Shown: positions 9,267-16,925, counted from the stretch's first letter. The stretch: DNA of 64,000 nt from Cellvibrionaceae bacterium (GCA_021151825.1 JAGKWQ010000011.1:58610-122609), one strand, 5' to 3'. Numbers and translations: made by a program. The notes: a model not told the origin generated them from the sequence alone.

Positions 9267-9443
9267 ATGCGTGAACTTCATGAATCTGAATTAAAGGCAG
9301 TATCCGGCGGCGCAACAACAACTGAATACGCCATATTGCTTCGGCAGACCATCGCAACAGATGCAGTGGCGGAGGCATCTACAAGCCCGGTATTAAAAAC
9401 CAAACACGATACTGCCAAGAACTCTGTTGGAAATATTCGTTAA
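9267..9443 (+). CDS. 58-aa double-glycine leader peptide (possible RiPP or bacteriocin precursor)
   Basis: A small ORF starting 17 nt after the exporter stop, with AAGGAG 6 nt before its ATG. The leader MRELHESELKAVSGG matches the C39-exporter leader pattern (acidic, EL..V.GG); cleavage would leave a 43-aa peptide beginning ATTTEYAILL. The mature part has many Thr, Ser, Ala and Lys residues, no Cys, and no TTxxxxEE motif, so it is not an obvious substrate for the ester ligase next door. It could be a second exported peptide, an unmodified bacteriocin, or a diverged precursor. The leader and its position between exporter and ligase are the only firm evidence. I do not recognise the core. Confidence 0.7.
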   Translation: MRELHESELKAVSGGATTTEYAILLRQTIATDAVAEASTSPVLKTKHDTAKNSVGNIR

Positions 9444-9549
9444 TGTTAAATAGTTAATGCGGGAAGCGAAGCGGCATTATCAGCTTCGTGCGCCCTCGCC
9501 ATTAAATATCGAACTCACAGAAAAAACTGATGGGTACAAGGAGCCAGTT

Positions 9550-10434
9550 ATGATTTTGCTAATGGGTATCGCAGAAGACCCGCAAATAATTGCGGTGGCA
9601 GAAGCCCTGACAACGCAGAAAAATGCGTTCCTGATTTTTGATAGCAGTTTATACCCTGCACAACACCGACTTAGCTATCGTCCATTAGATGGCAGCATGC
9701 AATTGCAAATCGATGAGCATTGCCTGGCGCAAAGTGATATTCATTCACTCTATTGGCGCACACTGAGCCCACCGCGCCACACACAGGAAAACCCTATCGC
9801 GTTACGTGACAGCGCAAGCTTATTGCGTTCCTTTTTGCATTCACTGGGAGGCAAATCCAAAAACACTGCCGACGCCGTAAATTTCCACCAGGAAAAACCT
9901 CGACAATTAGCACAGGTTGCCAAATTGGGAGTCAGTATTCCGGACACGTATGTCGGTAATGACCCACGCGCAGTGCGCGCTTTTTGTGCGAGAAATAGCG
10001 ACGTTATTTTTAAACCGGTGACGGGTGGCGATTATGCACAAATTGTTAATCAGGCTCACCTCACAGACGAGCATTTGAATTCCAGTTTAAATCAATCACC
10101 GGTAACACTGCAGGCTTATATCGACGGAACCAATATTCGCAGCTATGTAATCGGCGATGCAGTTTTTTCTGCCGAAATTCGTAGCAGCGCCAAAGATTTT
10201 CGCACCGATGAAGATGCTGAATTAATTCCCATCACTATTCCACATGAAATTGCACAGCAAGCGCAGACGATTTGTCGTGCACTGGGTTTGGCCTGGAGTG
10301 GAATTGATTGGCGCCGTACGCCCGATGGAAATTATATTTTCCTGGAGGCCAATCCGAGCCCCATGTTTGTCAATTTTGAAAAGCGCACGCACTTACCGAT
10401 TACGCAACACCTCGCGCAATTGCTGAGCGCTTGA
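9550..10434 (+). CDS. Graspetide ATP-grasp ligase (MvdC/MvdD/PsnB-like)
   Basis: A 294-aa ATP-grasp enzyme expected to activate Glu/Asp side chains as acyl phosphates and join them to Thr/Ser hydroxyls, making omega-esters in a RiPP. The N-terminus MILLMGIAEDPQIIAVAEAL is the pre-ATP-grasp domain start usual in this family. SLYWRTLSP (about 66-74) matches the conserved Y/W-R stretch, IFKPVTGGDY (Lys155) binds ATP, AEIRS (Glu209, Arg211) and DFR (216-218) follow, and IDWRR (Asp253) plus FLEANPSP (Glu266, Asn268) bind metal. The start at 9550 is preceded by an ideal AAGGAG; an upstream in-frame ATG at 9457 has none and adds 31 unrelated residues. Its substrate is probably the repeat peptide encoded 101 nt downstream. 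Confidence 0.85.
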   Translation: MILLMGIAEDPQIIAVAEALTTQKNAFLIFDSSLYPAQHRLSYRPLDGSMQLQIDEHCLAQSDIHSLYWRTLSPPRHTQENPIALRDSASLLRSFLHSLGGKSKNTADAVNFHQEKPRQLAQVAKLGVSIPDTYVGNDPRAVRAFCARNSDVIFKPVTGGDYAQIVNQAHLTDEHLNSSLNQSPVTLQAYIDGTNIRSYVIGDAVFSAEIRSSAKDFRTDEDAELIPITIPHEIAQQAQTICRALGLAWSGIDWRRTPDGNYIFLEANPSPMFVNFEKRTHLPITQHLAQLLSA

Positions 10435-10445
10435 ACCAGTTTCAT

Positions 10446-10491
10446 CTCGATAACTATCGAGTGAAAGCAACGCACCTTGTGTGCATTTTTT
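10446..10491 (+). promoter_or_regulatory. Palindrome and weak hairpin/T-tract between ligase and precursor genes
   Basis: Twelve nt after the ligase stop lies a perfect palindrome, CTCGATA-AC-TATCGAG (10446-10461). A short GCAC/GTGC hairpin (10472-10484) then runs into ATTTTTT (10485-10491), all before the strong ribosome site of the precursor gene. This could partly terminate or stabilise the mRNA and set the enzyme-to-precursor ratio. The stems are short, so the role is inferred. Confidence 0.35.
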
Positions 10492-10535
10492 AACGCCGGT
10501 AATACTGGCATTACTAATGATAGAAGGAGTTCACA

Positions 10536-10805
10536 ATGAATACGCAAGCTCAACATAAGCACCCTTTTTCATTGCTTACCGATGACGAAATGGAACAAGT
10601 CAACGGCGGCAAACCAGGCTGGGCAACAACCCTTGCTTTGGGTGAAGAAGGCGGTGGATATACTACCCTCGCTGTCGGTGAAGAAGGCGGCGTGACCACG
10701 CTTGCCGTGGGCGAAGAAGGCGGAGCCACTACCCTCGCGATTGGCGAAGAAGGTGGCGGTTACACTACCCTCGCTATCGGTGAAGAAGGCGGCGGCCTTG
10801 ATTAA
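10536..10805 (+). CDS. Graspetide precursor peptide with five TTLAxGEE core repeats
   Basis: An 89-aa precursor with AAGGAG well placed before its ATG. The leader is residues 1-25 and ends LLTDDEMEQVNGG, a C39-type double-glycine cleavage site. The core KPGWA... carries five copies of TTLA(L/V/I)GEE at residues 31-38, 43-50, 54-61, 65-72 and 77-84, separated by GGGY, GGV, GGA and GGGY and ending GGGLD. TTxxxxEE is the motif of plesiocin (group 2 graspetides), where an ATP-grasp enzyme makes two Thr-Glu esters per repeat to give a hairpin-like bicycle. By analogy this peptide could gain up to ten esters. The exporter, adaptor and ligase genes precede it on the same strand; a strong terminator follows. 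Confidence 0.88.
   Translation: MNTQAQHKHPFSLLTDDEMEQVNGGKPGWATTLALGEEGGGYTTLAVGEEGGVTTLAVGEEGGATTLAIGEEGGGYTTLAIGEEGGGLD
10626..10796 (+). repeat. In-frame tandem repeats encoding the graspetide core
   Basis: Five units of 33-36 bp, each encoding Thr-Thr-Leu-Ala-x-Gly-Glu-Glu plus a Gly-rich spacer. Units share long identical DNA blocks such as GGTGAAGAAGGCGG but differ in length by one spacer codon, so copy-number change by slippage or recombination is plausible. Confidence 0.9.
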
Positions 10806-10842
10806 TCGTAGCGATTAATTACACCGGTTATTCGCAATAAAT

Positions 10843-10878
10843 AAATTGCCGACGTCCGGGGTCGGCAATTTTTATTTT
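10843..10878 (+). terminator. Intrinsic terminator of the RiPP cluster
   Basis: A perfect 11-bp stem (AAATTGCCGAC / GTCGGCAATTT, 7-nt loop) is followed by TTATTTTG. It lies 37 bp past the precursor stop. A second perfect hairpin, ATTAATCG-TAG-CGATTAAT, sits at 10801-10819 across the stop codon itself. Confidence 0.85.
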
Positions 10879-11321
10879 GTACAAAATCACTATCCGAAGG
10901 TTGATTCATTTTTTTTCGTATCTTTTCGCCCGGGATAAAGGTATCAAAACAATTTCGGTTTCACTGTTCAATAAGCTTTCGCTGCTGTGATAACTCCCTC
11001 CATAATTTTCACCATAGCTCCACAAGTTTTTTTGTTACCCTTCGTTTCAATTTGCTATATCCGTTCGCCAAACGAATAAAATGCCTACAATCAAGTGGCA
11101 CCAAATTCATTCGTGGTGTTTAATGAATATGCACACCTGAAGGTTTGCTTGTAGCAGCAAGGAAAAAAGGATTAAGAGCGCTAGTGATTCACCACCTCAG
11201 TAACTCTCCCTATCTCCTCCTTATTTGCCAGCCCCTTGCATTAAGAAACCAGGCTCTGCACAAGCACATTCCTGTGTGTCTTTTTGATGTTATTAATGTG
11301 AAATAAGACAAGGACAAACGA
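10879..11321. other. Intergenic region before the RCC1-repeat gene
   Basis: About 440 bp of AT-rich sequence without a credible ORF or RNA gene. It presumably contains the promoter of the secreted RCC1 protein, but I see no convincing -35/-10 pair. Confidence 0.3.
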
Positions 11322-13697
11322 ATGAAAAAATTTATTTCAAAATTGGATCAATACCGATATTTGACGACCTATAGATTCATTAAATGTTGTGCATTATTGG
11401 CGTGCATTGCGATGGGATTAACCAGCCTGCCCTCTGTAGCGCAAATTCCGCTAACAAATGTTATTAGAATTGAATCTGGACACACCAATGCATGTGCGTT
11501 AACCGCTACAGGAGGTGTTAAATGCTGGGGAAGTGATGCAGCAAATCCAGGCAACAACACAAATTTAGAACGAAATACTGCTGTTGATATAGCAGGATTA
11601 ACCAGTGGAATAAGAGACATCAGCATTGGTATGTCACACACCTGTGTGCTTACAGAAACTGGCGGGGTTAAGTGCTGGGGAAACAATGACTATGGGCAAC
11701 TAGGCAACAACACAACAATACAGCAACTGGTTCCTGTGGATGTTGTTGGATTAACGTCAGGAGTGGCCACAATCAGCGCAGGCTTCTTCCATACATGCGC
11801 GTCAACATACACAGGAGAAGTGAAATGTTGGGGACAAAATACTAAAGGGCAATTAGGCGATGGAACCACTGTTAATCAACTCATCCCGGTAAATGTTATC
11901 AGCCTTGGTGCATCCGCCATTTCTGTATCCGCCGGTCATTCACATACTTGTGCAATCACAGAGTTAAAGGGCGCTAAATGCTGGGGATGGAATTATTCCG
12001 GTCAATTGGGTGATAACACGAGAGTTGATAGCCTCGTACCTGTAGATGTTTATTCATTATCAACTGGCGTCGCAAAAATTGATGCAGGCTATATTCACAG
12101 CTGTGCATTACTCACTAACGGCCAGATTAAATGCTGGGGCAACAACGCTGATGGTCGCTTGGGAAATAATTCAACATCGGCCTCTTCACCCATACCTGTT
12201 GATTTGGCGGGCACCCAGCCATCATTCGTCGATGTAGAAGCCGCCGCATATAGTTCGTGCGGTTTTACATACGAAGGCGGCGTCATATGTTGGGGGGCAA
12301 ATGGAAGTGGCCAGTTGGGCACAGGTTCAACCACCCGCAGCCTGGCTCCTTTTCCTGCGGTTGGATTAACGTCGGGAGCCTCCTCGCTAAGCGTTAACTA
12401 TGTAAGCGGCTGTGTGGTAAAAAACAATCGCGCACTCTGCTGGGGGAATAACGCTAACGGCACAGTTGGAGACAATACGACACAGGATAGGCTGATTCCA
12501 ACCCCGGTATTACAACCATTTTCTCCACGCATTACCAATGTAATTGCAGGAGATTCCCAAGCCGTTGTTAGTTTTATTCCACCAGTAGATGACAGCAGTC
12601 ACCCCGTCACCGGGTATAGGGTAAAGCCATCCGGACCAGGCACCGACATTTATGCAGGAACAACTTATAGCCATACAGGCCCAAATGAATTAAGCCATTT
12701 GGTTACCGGCCTGGTTAACGGTATCAGCTATACATTTACAGTCACCGCCACCAATGCGCTCGGCACCGGATTGCCTTCACCCGTATCGACGACAGTAATA
12801 CCTACAGGAAGTAGCAGCCAAATATCTTCAAGCAGTCAACAAAGCAGTTCTATTTTTAGTTCAAGTATCAGCAGCATAACGCCCAGCTCCGCACGCAGCA
12901 GTTCCTCCGTTGCCAAAACAAGCTCACGCTCGTCCAGCTCAACCAGCAGCGCAATTAGCAATAGTGTGTGCGATCCCAAATCCGTAACATTGGGCAATAC
13001 ACATACAAGCGAATTAGCATCAACCGATTGCAGAGCTGGCGCTCGCGGCCCAAATTACTTTGTAGATCAGTACGTCTTCAGTGGTGTTGCAGGCCAACCC
13101 ATTAGCATTCAATTAACATCAACTGCGTTTAACACTTACCTGATTCTCAAAAATGCCTCAGGTACTGTTATCGCATCCAATGACAATAATGGCAGCAGTA
13201 GCAATTCGCGTATTCCGGCAGGATCGGGCACTTATGTATTGCCGGTTACCGGTAAATTCACCATAGAAGTTACTTCTTTCTCATCACTCAGCGTGGGAGC
13301 CTACACCTTATTGGTAAATACGCCTGCACCAGCTAGTCCTTGCAGCCCTGTAATACCAATAACAGCAGGGGTTGCAACCTATGGCACACTGGAGCCTACC
13401 GATTGCACAAAAGGTGCGCGCGGCGCAGGTTATTACACAGATAGTTACTCTTTTATTGGAGCCGCAGGTGCGCAAATTATTATTAACAATACGACGGCAT
13501 TTAATTCCTATCTTTATCTCAGGAATCCAGCCGGAACTGTAATCGCTCACAACTTTGGTGGCGATATGTTGAATAGTTCGCGCATTCCCGCCTCAGGCGT
13601 TTTTACACTGCCGATGTCCGGCATCTACGTTATTGAAACAACCTCATTTTATCCAGACATAACGGCGGGATATCAATTACATTTAACATCAAATTAA
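11322..13697 (+). CDS. Secreted RCC1-repeat protein with FN3, polyserine linker and two PPC domains
   Basis: A 791-aa exported protein. After a signal sequence (about residues 20-40, ending SVAQ) come seven RCC1-type repeats, each with a (K/I/L)CWG...G.(L/V)G core and a conserved Cys pair, which should form a beta-propeller (about 45-405). A fibronectin type III domain (about 405-495) follows, then a Ser-rich linker of ~50 residues typical of Cellvibrio secreted proteins. Two tandem PPC-like beta domains end the protein; each opens with CDPKSVT or CSPVIPI, has a GARGP/GARGA-Y stretch, and ends in a GxYxL-type strand. No catalytic residues are apparent, so binding or surface attachment is more likely than catalysis. 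It is separated from the RiPP genes by a terminator. Confidence 0.8.
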   Translation: MKKFISKLDQYRYLTTYRFIKCCALLACIAMGLTSLPSVAQIPLTNVIRIESGHTNACALTATGGVKCWGSDAANPGNNTNLERNTAVDIAGLTSGIRDISIGMSHTCVLTETGGVKCWGNNDYGQLGNNTTIQQLVPVDVVGLTSGVATISAGFFHTCASTYTGEVKCWGQNTKGQLGDGTTVNQLIPVNVISLGASAISVSAGHSHTCAITELKGAKCWGWNYSGQLGDNTRVDSLVPVDVYSLSTGVAKIDAGYIHSCALLTNGQIKCWGNNADGRLGNNSTSASSPIPVDLAGTQPSFVDVEAAAYSSCGFTYEGGVICWGANGSGQLGTGSTTRSLAPFPAVGLTSGASSLSVNYVSGCVVKNNRALCWGNNANGTVGDNTTQDRLIPTPVLQPFSPRITNVIAGDSQAVVSFIPPVDDSSHPVTGYRVKPSGPGTDIYAGTTYSHTGPNELSHLVTGLVNGISYTFTVTATNALGTGLPSPVSTTVIPTGSSSQISSSSQQSSSIFSSSISSITPSSARSSSSVAKTSSRSSSSTSSAISNSVCDPKSVTLGNTHTSELASTDCRAGARGPNYFVDQYVFSGVAGQPISIQLTSTAFNTYLILKNASGTVIASNDNNGSSSNSRIPAGSGTYVLPVTGKFTIEVTSFSSLSVGAYTLLVNTPAPASPCSPVIPITAGVATYGTLEPTDCTKGARGAGYYTDSYSFIGAAGAQIIINNTTAFNSYLYLRNPAGTVIAHNFGGDMLNSSRIPASGVFTLPMSGIYVIETTSFYPDITAGYQLHLTSN

Positions 13698-13704
13698 TTT
13701 ACTC

Positions 13705-13742
13705 AAAAAAAACAGGCCGATCTGAATCGGCCTGTTTTTTTT
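13705..13742. terminator. Bidirectional intrinsic terminator
   Basis: A-tract, ACAGGCCGAT / ATCGGCCTGT stem (10 bp, CTGA loop), then eight T residues. It can serve both the RCC1 gene (+) and the DUF2721 gene (-). A second perfect hairpin, CCGTTAAC/GTTAACGG, lies at 13748-13773. Confidence 0.9.
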
Positions 13743-13812
13743 GCATTCCGTTAACGACTCAAGGAGTTAACGGTAGCAATAATCTGTAAAAAATTATTTC
13801 ATCAATCACACA

Positions 13813-14280
13813 TTAAACGCTTGGTGTAAAAATTTTAATTCGCACCGTGCGCGTCGCCAAATGCACTTCACGCAAAAAGTAACCAAGCCCCACTATTAAC
13901 GTAAGGGTCGATGCAGTAAATAACCCGCTAATGATCCATTTTAATTCCGCCTGCAATAGCACCTGCAAAAAAATCACCGCAACAACCATGCACACCAATA
14001 AAGCTGAACAAGTACACGCAGTAATTGCCGAGCTGGCGTAATGGCGGCGGCGCTCAAGGCGGGTTAATTCTTTGTGCAACGTATCCGGGCTTTGCAAATG
14101 TTGTGGCGGTAATGCTTGCTCTGTGAGGCTGCGTCCGCGATCAATAATTCGCGCAAGGCGCCCCGCCATTACATTGAGCAAACCAGCAATTCCCGTCAAC
14201 AGGAATACGGGCGCAAGTGCAAGTTGGATCGCGTGGGTAATATCACCAAAATTCATAGCAACGTCGGAAACGGAACTCAT
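13813..14280 (-). CDS. DUF2721-family membrane protein
   Basis: A 155-aa protein with a hydrophobic segment near residues 15-40 containing APVFLLTGIAGLLNVMAGRLARIIDR. This stretch, followed by a charged helix (ELTRLERRRHYASSAI) and two further TM helices (about 80-105 and 110-135), is the DUF2721 pattern. Function is unknown. It may form an inner-membrane oligomer. It lies 53 bp downstream of the GntR-type regulator on the same strand and could be co-transcribed with it, but there is no functional link visible. Confidence 0.75.
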   Translation of the reverse strand: MSSVSDVAMNFGDITHAIQLALAPVFLLTGIAGLLNVMAGRLARIIDRGRSLTEQALPPQHLQSPDTLHKELTRLERRRHYASSAITACTCSALLVCMVVAVIFLQVLLQAELKWIISGLFTASTLTLIVGLGYFLREVHLATRTVRIKIFTPSV

Positions 14281-14333
14281 TAGTTAACTCTCAAAAAAAC
14301 AAACGGGGGATTGATTAAACAATTATTTGTATC

Positions 14334-15008
14334 TTACGTTTTATGCCGCTTAATCGCCTGCTGCAACTGGCTCAGCGTCACGCTGCGTGCGAGCTCCTGG
14401 CTTTTGCGGATATGCTTGGTCATAGCCTTGCGGGCCTGGGTTTTATTTTTTTCGCGGATTAATTGGCAAATGGAAAAATGCTCATCGCAAGTTTCGATGA
14501 CCGATTGACGATCCGGAAATCCCAAGCGCCGCAAAATCCGAATATTGTTGTTGATATCGCGCAAATAATTGGCGAGCACCGGATTGCCACTACCAATAGC
14601 AATGCCAATATGAAATGCCTCTTCGCGCGCTTTGATTTCTTCCATATCCAATTCATCATCCAACCGCTCTGCATTCCAATCTTCCTGCAACGCGTCCAGA
14701 TCTTCATCTTCCATATGATCGCACGCGAGTTCGACGGCACTGGCCTCAAGCATGATGCGCACATCGTAATATTGGCTGATGGTTTCAATATCCACTGAAC
14801 GCACAAAACAACCCTGCTTGGGCATGATGGTAATTTGACCTTCGGTTTCCAGCCGTTGTAGCGCGGCGCGCACGGGCGTGCGGCTGACCTGGAAATCCTC
14901 GGCGATTTCGGATTCGGTGATGCGGGTACCGGGGTAGATTTCGAAATCGATAATCTTTTTCTTAAGCTGGTCATACACCAGTTGTGCGGCTGATTTGGGG
15001 GTAGTCAA
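14334..15008 (-). CDS. GntR-family (FadR/FCD) transcriptional regulator
   Basis: A 224-aa regulator. The N-terminal winged HTH (about 8-75) includes PGTRITESEIAEDFQVSRTP and VRAALQRLETEGQI, the classic GntR motif. The C-terminal helical FCD domain (about 85-215) has the metal/ligand-site residues Asp and His in the expected spacing: EEAFHIGIAIGSGN, then NNNIRILR, then DEHFSICQLI and TKHIRKS. It is divergent from the amidohydrolase/permease operon starting at 15345. A perfect GTTGTATACAAC palindrome in the intervening region matches the FadR-subfamily operator pattern, so it probably represses that operon until an inducer (perhaps a ureido compound) binds. Confidence 0.9.
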   Translation of the reverse strand: MTTPKSAAQLVYDQLKKKIIDFEIYPGTRITESEIAEDFQVSRTPVRAALQRLETEGQITIMPKQGCFVRSVDIETISQYYDVRIMLEASAVELACDHMEDEDLDALQEDWNAERLDDELDMEEIKAREEAFHIGIAIGSGNPVLANYLRDINNNIRILRRLGFPDRQSVIETCDEHFSICQLIREKNKTQARKAMTKHIRKSQELARSVTLSQLQQAIKRHKT

Positions 15009-15032
15009 AACACCTGCTCCATTTGCGGCTCT

Positions 15033-15047
15033 GCGCCATTAAGGCGC
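15033..15047. promoter_or_regulatory. Possible NtrC-like enhancer site
   Basis: GCGCC-ATTAA-GGCGC, a perfect inverted repeat with a 5-nt spacer, has the geometry of NtrC sites (GCACC-N5-GGTGC) but a G in place of A in each arm. It lies ~225 bp upstream of the sigma-54 site, a normal enhancer distance. It is also only 25 bp upstream of the GntR gene start, so it may be unrelated. Confidence 0.3.
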
Positions 15048-15271
15048 CCTTGCTTGCATGGTAGGCGAGCCCTATTCCCTTGTAAACCAACCTCTGCTCA
15101 AGCGTTCACTCAAGGCTCATCTCGCCCTTTGCCGGTGCAATCGACTCTAGCCTCGCTACGTTTTGGAGCCCTTTCCTACGAATGAACATCCTTAAGCAAA
15201 TCCACGCTTAAGCCTGTAAATCCCACATTTTTCAACAAGTTAAAGCCAAAGAGGCTGGCTATTTTATGCGC

Positions 15272-15287
15272 TGGCACAGCTTATGCA
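15272..15287 (+). promoter_or_regulatory. Sigma-54 promoter of the ureide/nucleobase operon
   Basis: TGGCACAGCTTATGCA matches the -24/-12 consensus TGGCACG-N4-TTGCA at 14 of the 16 positions, including the invariant GG and GC at correct spacing. Transcription would start near 15298, about 47 bp before the first gene of the operon. Sigma-54 control fits a nitrogen-acquisition role. Confidence 0.7.
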
Positions 15288-15296
15288 AAACCCATC

Positions 15297-15308
15297 GTTG
15301 TATACAAC
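15297..15308. promoter_or_regulatory. GntR/FadR-type operator
   Basis: GTTGTATACAAC is a perfect 12-bp palindrome and fits the FadR-subfamily pattern (t.GTa.tAC.a). It covers the predicted start point of the sigma-54 promoter, so a bound repressor would block initiation or escape. Confidence 0.7.
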
Positions 15309-15344
15309 AATGTTCTAAAAAATGGAACTTATGAGGAAGCGACC

Positions 15345-16130
15345 ATGCCCAGCCTGAAGACCGCCCACACCTTCATTTTCGATTTGTCCCGAGGTTTACG
15401 CCGGAGCCTGGTGGCCTTCGGCGCTTTTTTTCTCTTGTTTATTGCTTCATCTGTGCAGGCCGACGCACGCTGGAGCAGCACCAATTTCCAGTATCACTAC
15501 GGCACTGATTACGAGCTGGGCGATAAAGAGCGCAGCTTGATTACGCTGGAACACGCCAGCGGCTGGAAATATGGCGATAACTTTTTCTTTGTGGATATCA
15601 CCAATCCGGATCGCACCGGCGAACTCACCCAAACCTCCTGGTACGGCGAAATTTCCCCGCGTTTGAGTTTTGGAAAAATGACCGGCAAGGATTTATCAGC
15701 CGGAATCATCCAGGATTTCCTGATCACATCCACCATGGAAATGGGCGAGGGTTTTCACACCTATCTCTACGGTGTCGCGGTGGATTTAAAGCTACCCAAA
15801 TTTAATTTTTTCCAGATCAACTGGTACGCCCGCAACGAAGTCACATTCGGCACCGACCTCGGCCAGCAAATTACGTTGGCATGGGGAATGCCCTTCTCTA
15901 TCGGTAAAGCCCAATTCAGCTTTGAAGGTTTTTTTGATTACGCCTGGGATATAGGCCCGAGCGAAGACAATATCGTTTCCCAACCGCGCTTGTTACTGGA
16001 TGTTGGTTCATTGTGGGACGCACCCGGGGTATTTCAAGCAGGAATTGAATATCAAATCTGGCGCAACAAATTTGGCATTGATGGCGTCGATGAAAATTTT
16101 CCCGAGCTGATGGTGAAGTGGATTTTCTAA
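15345..16130 (+). CDS. Tsx/OmpK-like outer-membrane channel protein
   Basis: A 261-aa exported beta-barrel. The signal peptide ends near residue 39 (SSVQA). The mature part opens RWSSTNFQYHYGTDYE and shows alternating strand patterns through to a C-terminal aromatic residue (LMVKWIF), as in outer-membrane barrels. The pattern (TNFQYHYG near the start, DFL, WGMPF, FFDYAWD) resembles the Tsx nucleoside-channel family. As the first gene of the operon, it likely lets the operon's substrate (ureide, nucleobase or nucleoside) cross the outer membrane. GAGGAAG lies before the ATG. Family assignment is by pattern only. Confidence 0.7.
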   Translation: MPSLKTAHTFIFDLSRGLRRSLVAFGAFFLLFIASSVQADARWSSTNFQYHYGTDYELGDKERSLITLEHASGWKYGDNFFFVDITNPDRTGELTQTSWYGEISPRLSFGKMTGKDLSAGIIQDFLITSTMEMGEGFHTYLYGVAVDLKLPKFNFFQINWYARNEVTFGTDLGQQITLAWGMPFSIGKAQFSFEGFFDYAWDIGPSEDNIVSQPRLLLDVGSLWDAPGVFQAGIEYQIWRNKFGIDGVDENFPELMVKWIF

Positions 16131-16170
16131 AAACCAACAACGGCCAGCAACGAGATAGAGAGACATTTTT

Positions 16171-16860
16171 ATGATCAGCCTGAGCGCACAACCCGAAGCC
16201 ATTGATTTATCGCTCGCACAAACGGCGCTGATAATTATCGATATGCAACGGGATTTTCTCGAACCCGGCGGCTTCGGCGCGAGCCTCGGTAATGATGTGA
16301 GTTTGCTACGTTCAGCGATTGCTCCTTGCCAGGCATTACTCGCGGCCGCACGCGCTATCGGCATGCTGGTGATTCACACGCGCGAAGGTCATCTGCCGGA
16401 TTTAAGTGATGCACCGCCCGCGAAAGTAATGCGCGGTAAACCGGAGTTGCGTATCGGCAGCCTTGGCCCCATGGGTCGCGTTTTAGTGCGCGGCGAACCG
16501 GGCCACGGAATTATTCCGGAGCTGGCCCCCATCAACGGCGAAATTATTATCGATAAGCCCGGTAAGGGCGCGTTCTATCGCACTGAATTAAATGATGTGC
16601 TGAAAGATCAACGCATCGAAAATTTATTAGTGTGCGGCGTTACCACCGAAGTGTGCGTGCACACCACGGTGCGCGAAGGTAATGACCGCGGTTATCGCTG
16701 CGTCGTAGTCGGCGATGCCTGCGCCTCTTATTTCCCCGAGTTCCACCGTGTCGCCCTCTCGATGGTTTCTGCACAAGGCGGCATTTTTGGTTGGGTGAGC
16801 AATAGCACCGCCGTTGTCGCGACGCTCTCACCCAAACGCATGTCCACCGCAACCACGTAA
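16171..16860 (+). CDS. Isochorismatase-fold cysteine amidohydrolase (biuret/triuret type), first paralogue
   Basis: A 229-aa cytoplasmic hydrolase with the catalytic Asp in ALIIIDMQRDF (Asp24), the Lys in IIIDKPGKGAFY (about 129-132) and the nucleophile in GVTTEVCVHTT (Cys162). It is clearly paralogous to the gene product at 18525: both share RGEPG..IIPELAPINGE and DKPGKG(A/S)FY. These stretches are hallmarks of biuret hydrolase (BiuH) and its relatives, among them triuret hydrolase TrtA, which releases ammonia stepwise from urea oligomers. With the second copy closer to BiuH, this one could act on triuret or another ureide. That split is inference. RutB-like activity is an alternative. Confidence 0.7.
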   Translation: MISLSAQPEAIDLSLAQTALIIIDMQRDFLEPGGFGASLGNDVSLLRSAIAPCQALLAAARAIGMLVIHTREGHLPDLSDAPPAKVMRGKPELRIGSLGPMGRVLVRGEPGHGIIPELAPINGEIIIDKPGKGAFYRTELNDVLKDQRIENLLVCGVTTEVCVHTTVREGNDRGYRCVVVGDACASYFPEFHRVALSMVSAQGGIFGWVSNSTAVVATLSPKRMSTATT

Positions 16861-16925
16861 TTTAATTATTTATTTTTTATCCCCATCCCTGCTAGCCAAC
16901 CCTACGATCAGGAGAGGACAACACA

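Noticed and set aside
9267..9443. Second graspetide precursor
   Set aside because: It has the Gly-Gly leader but lacks TTxxxxEE or another recognisable ester motif, so it is only listed as a peptide of unknown type.
10626..10796. CRISPR-like or other non-coding tandem repeat
   Set aside because: The repeats are contiguous, in frame, 33-36 bp and encode a protein motif; there are no spacers.
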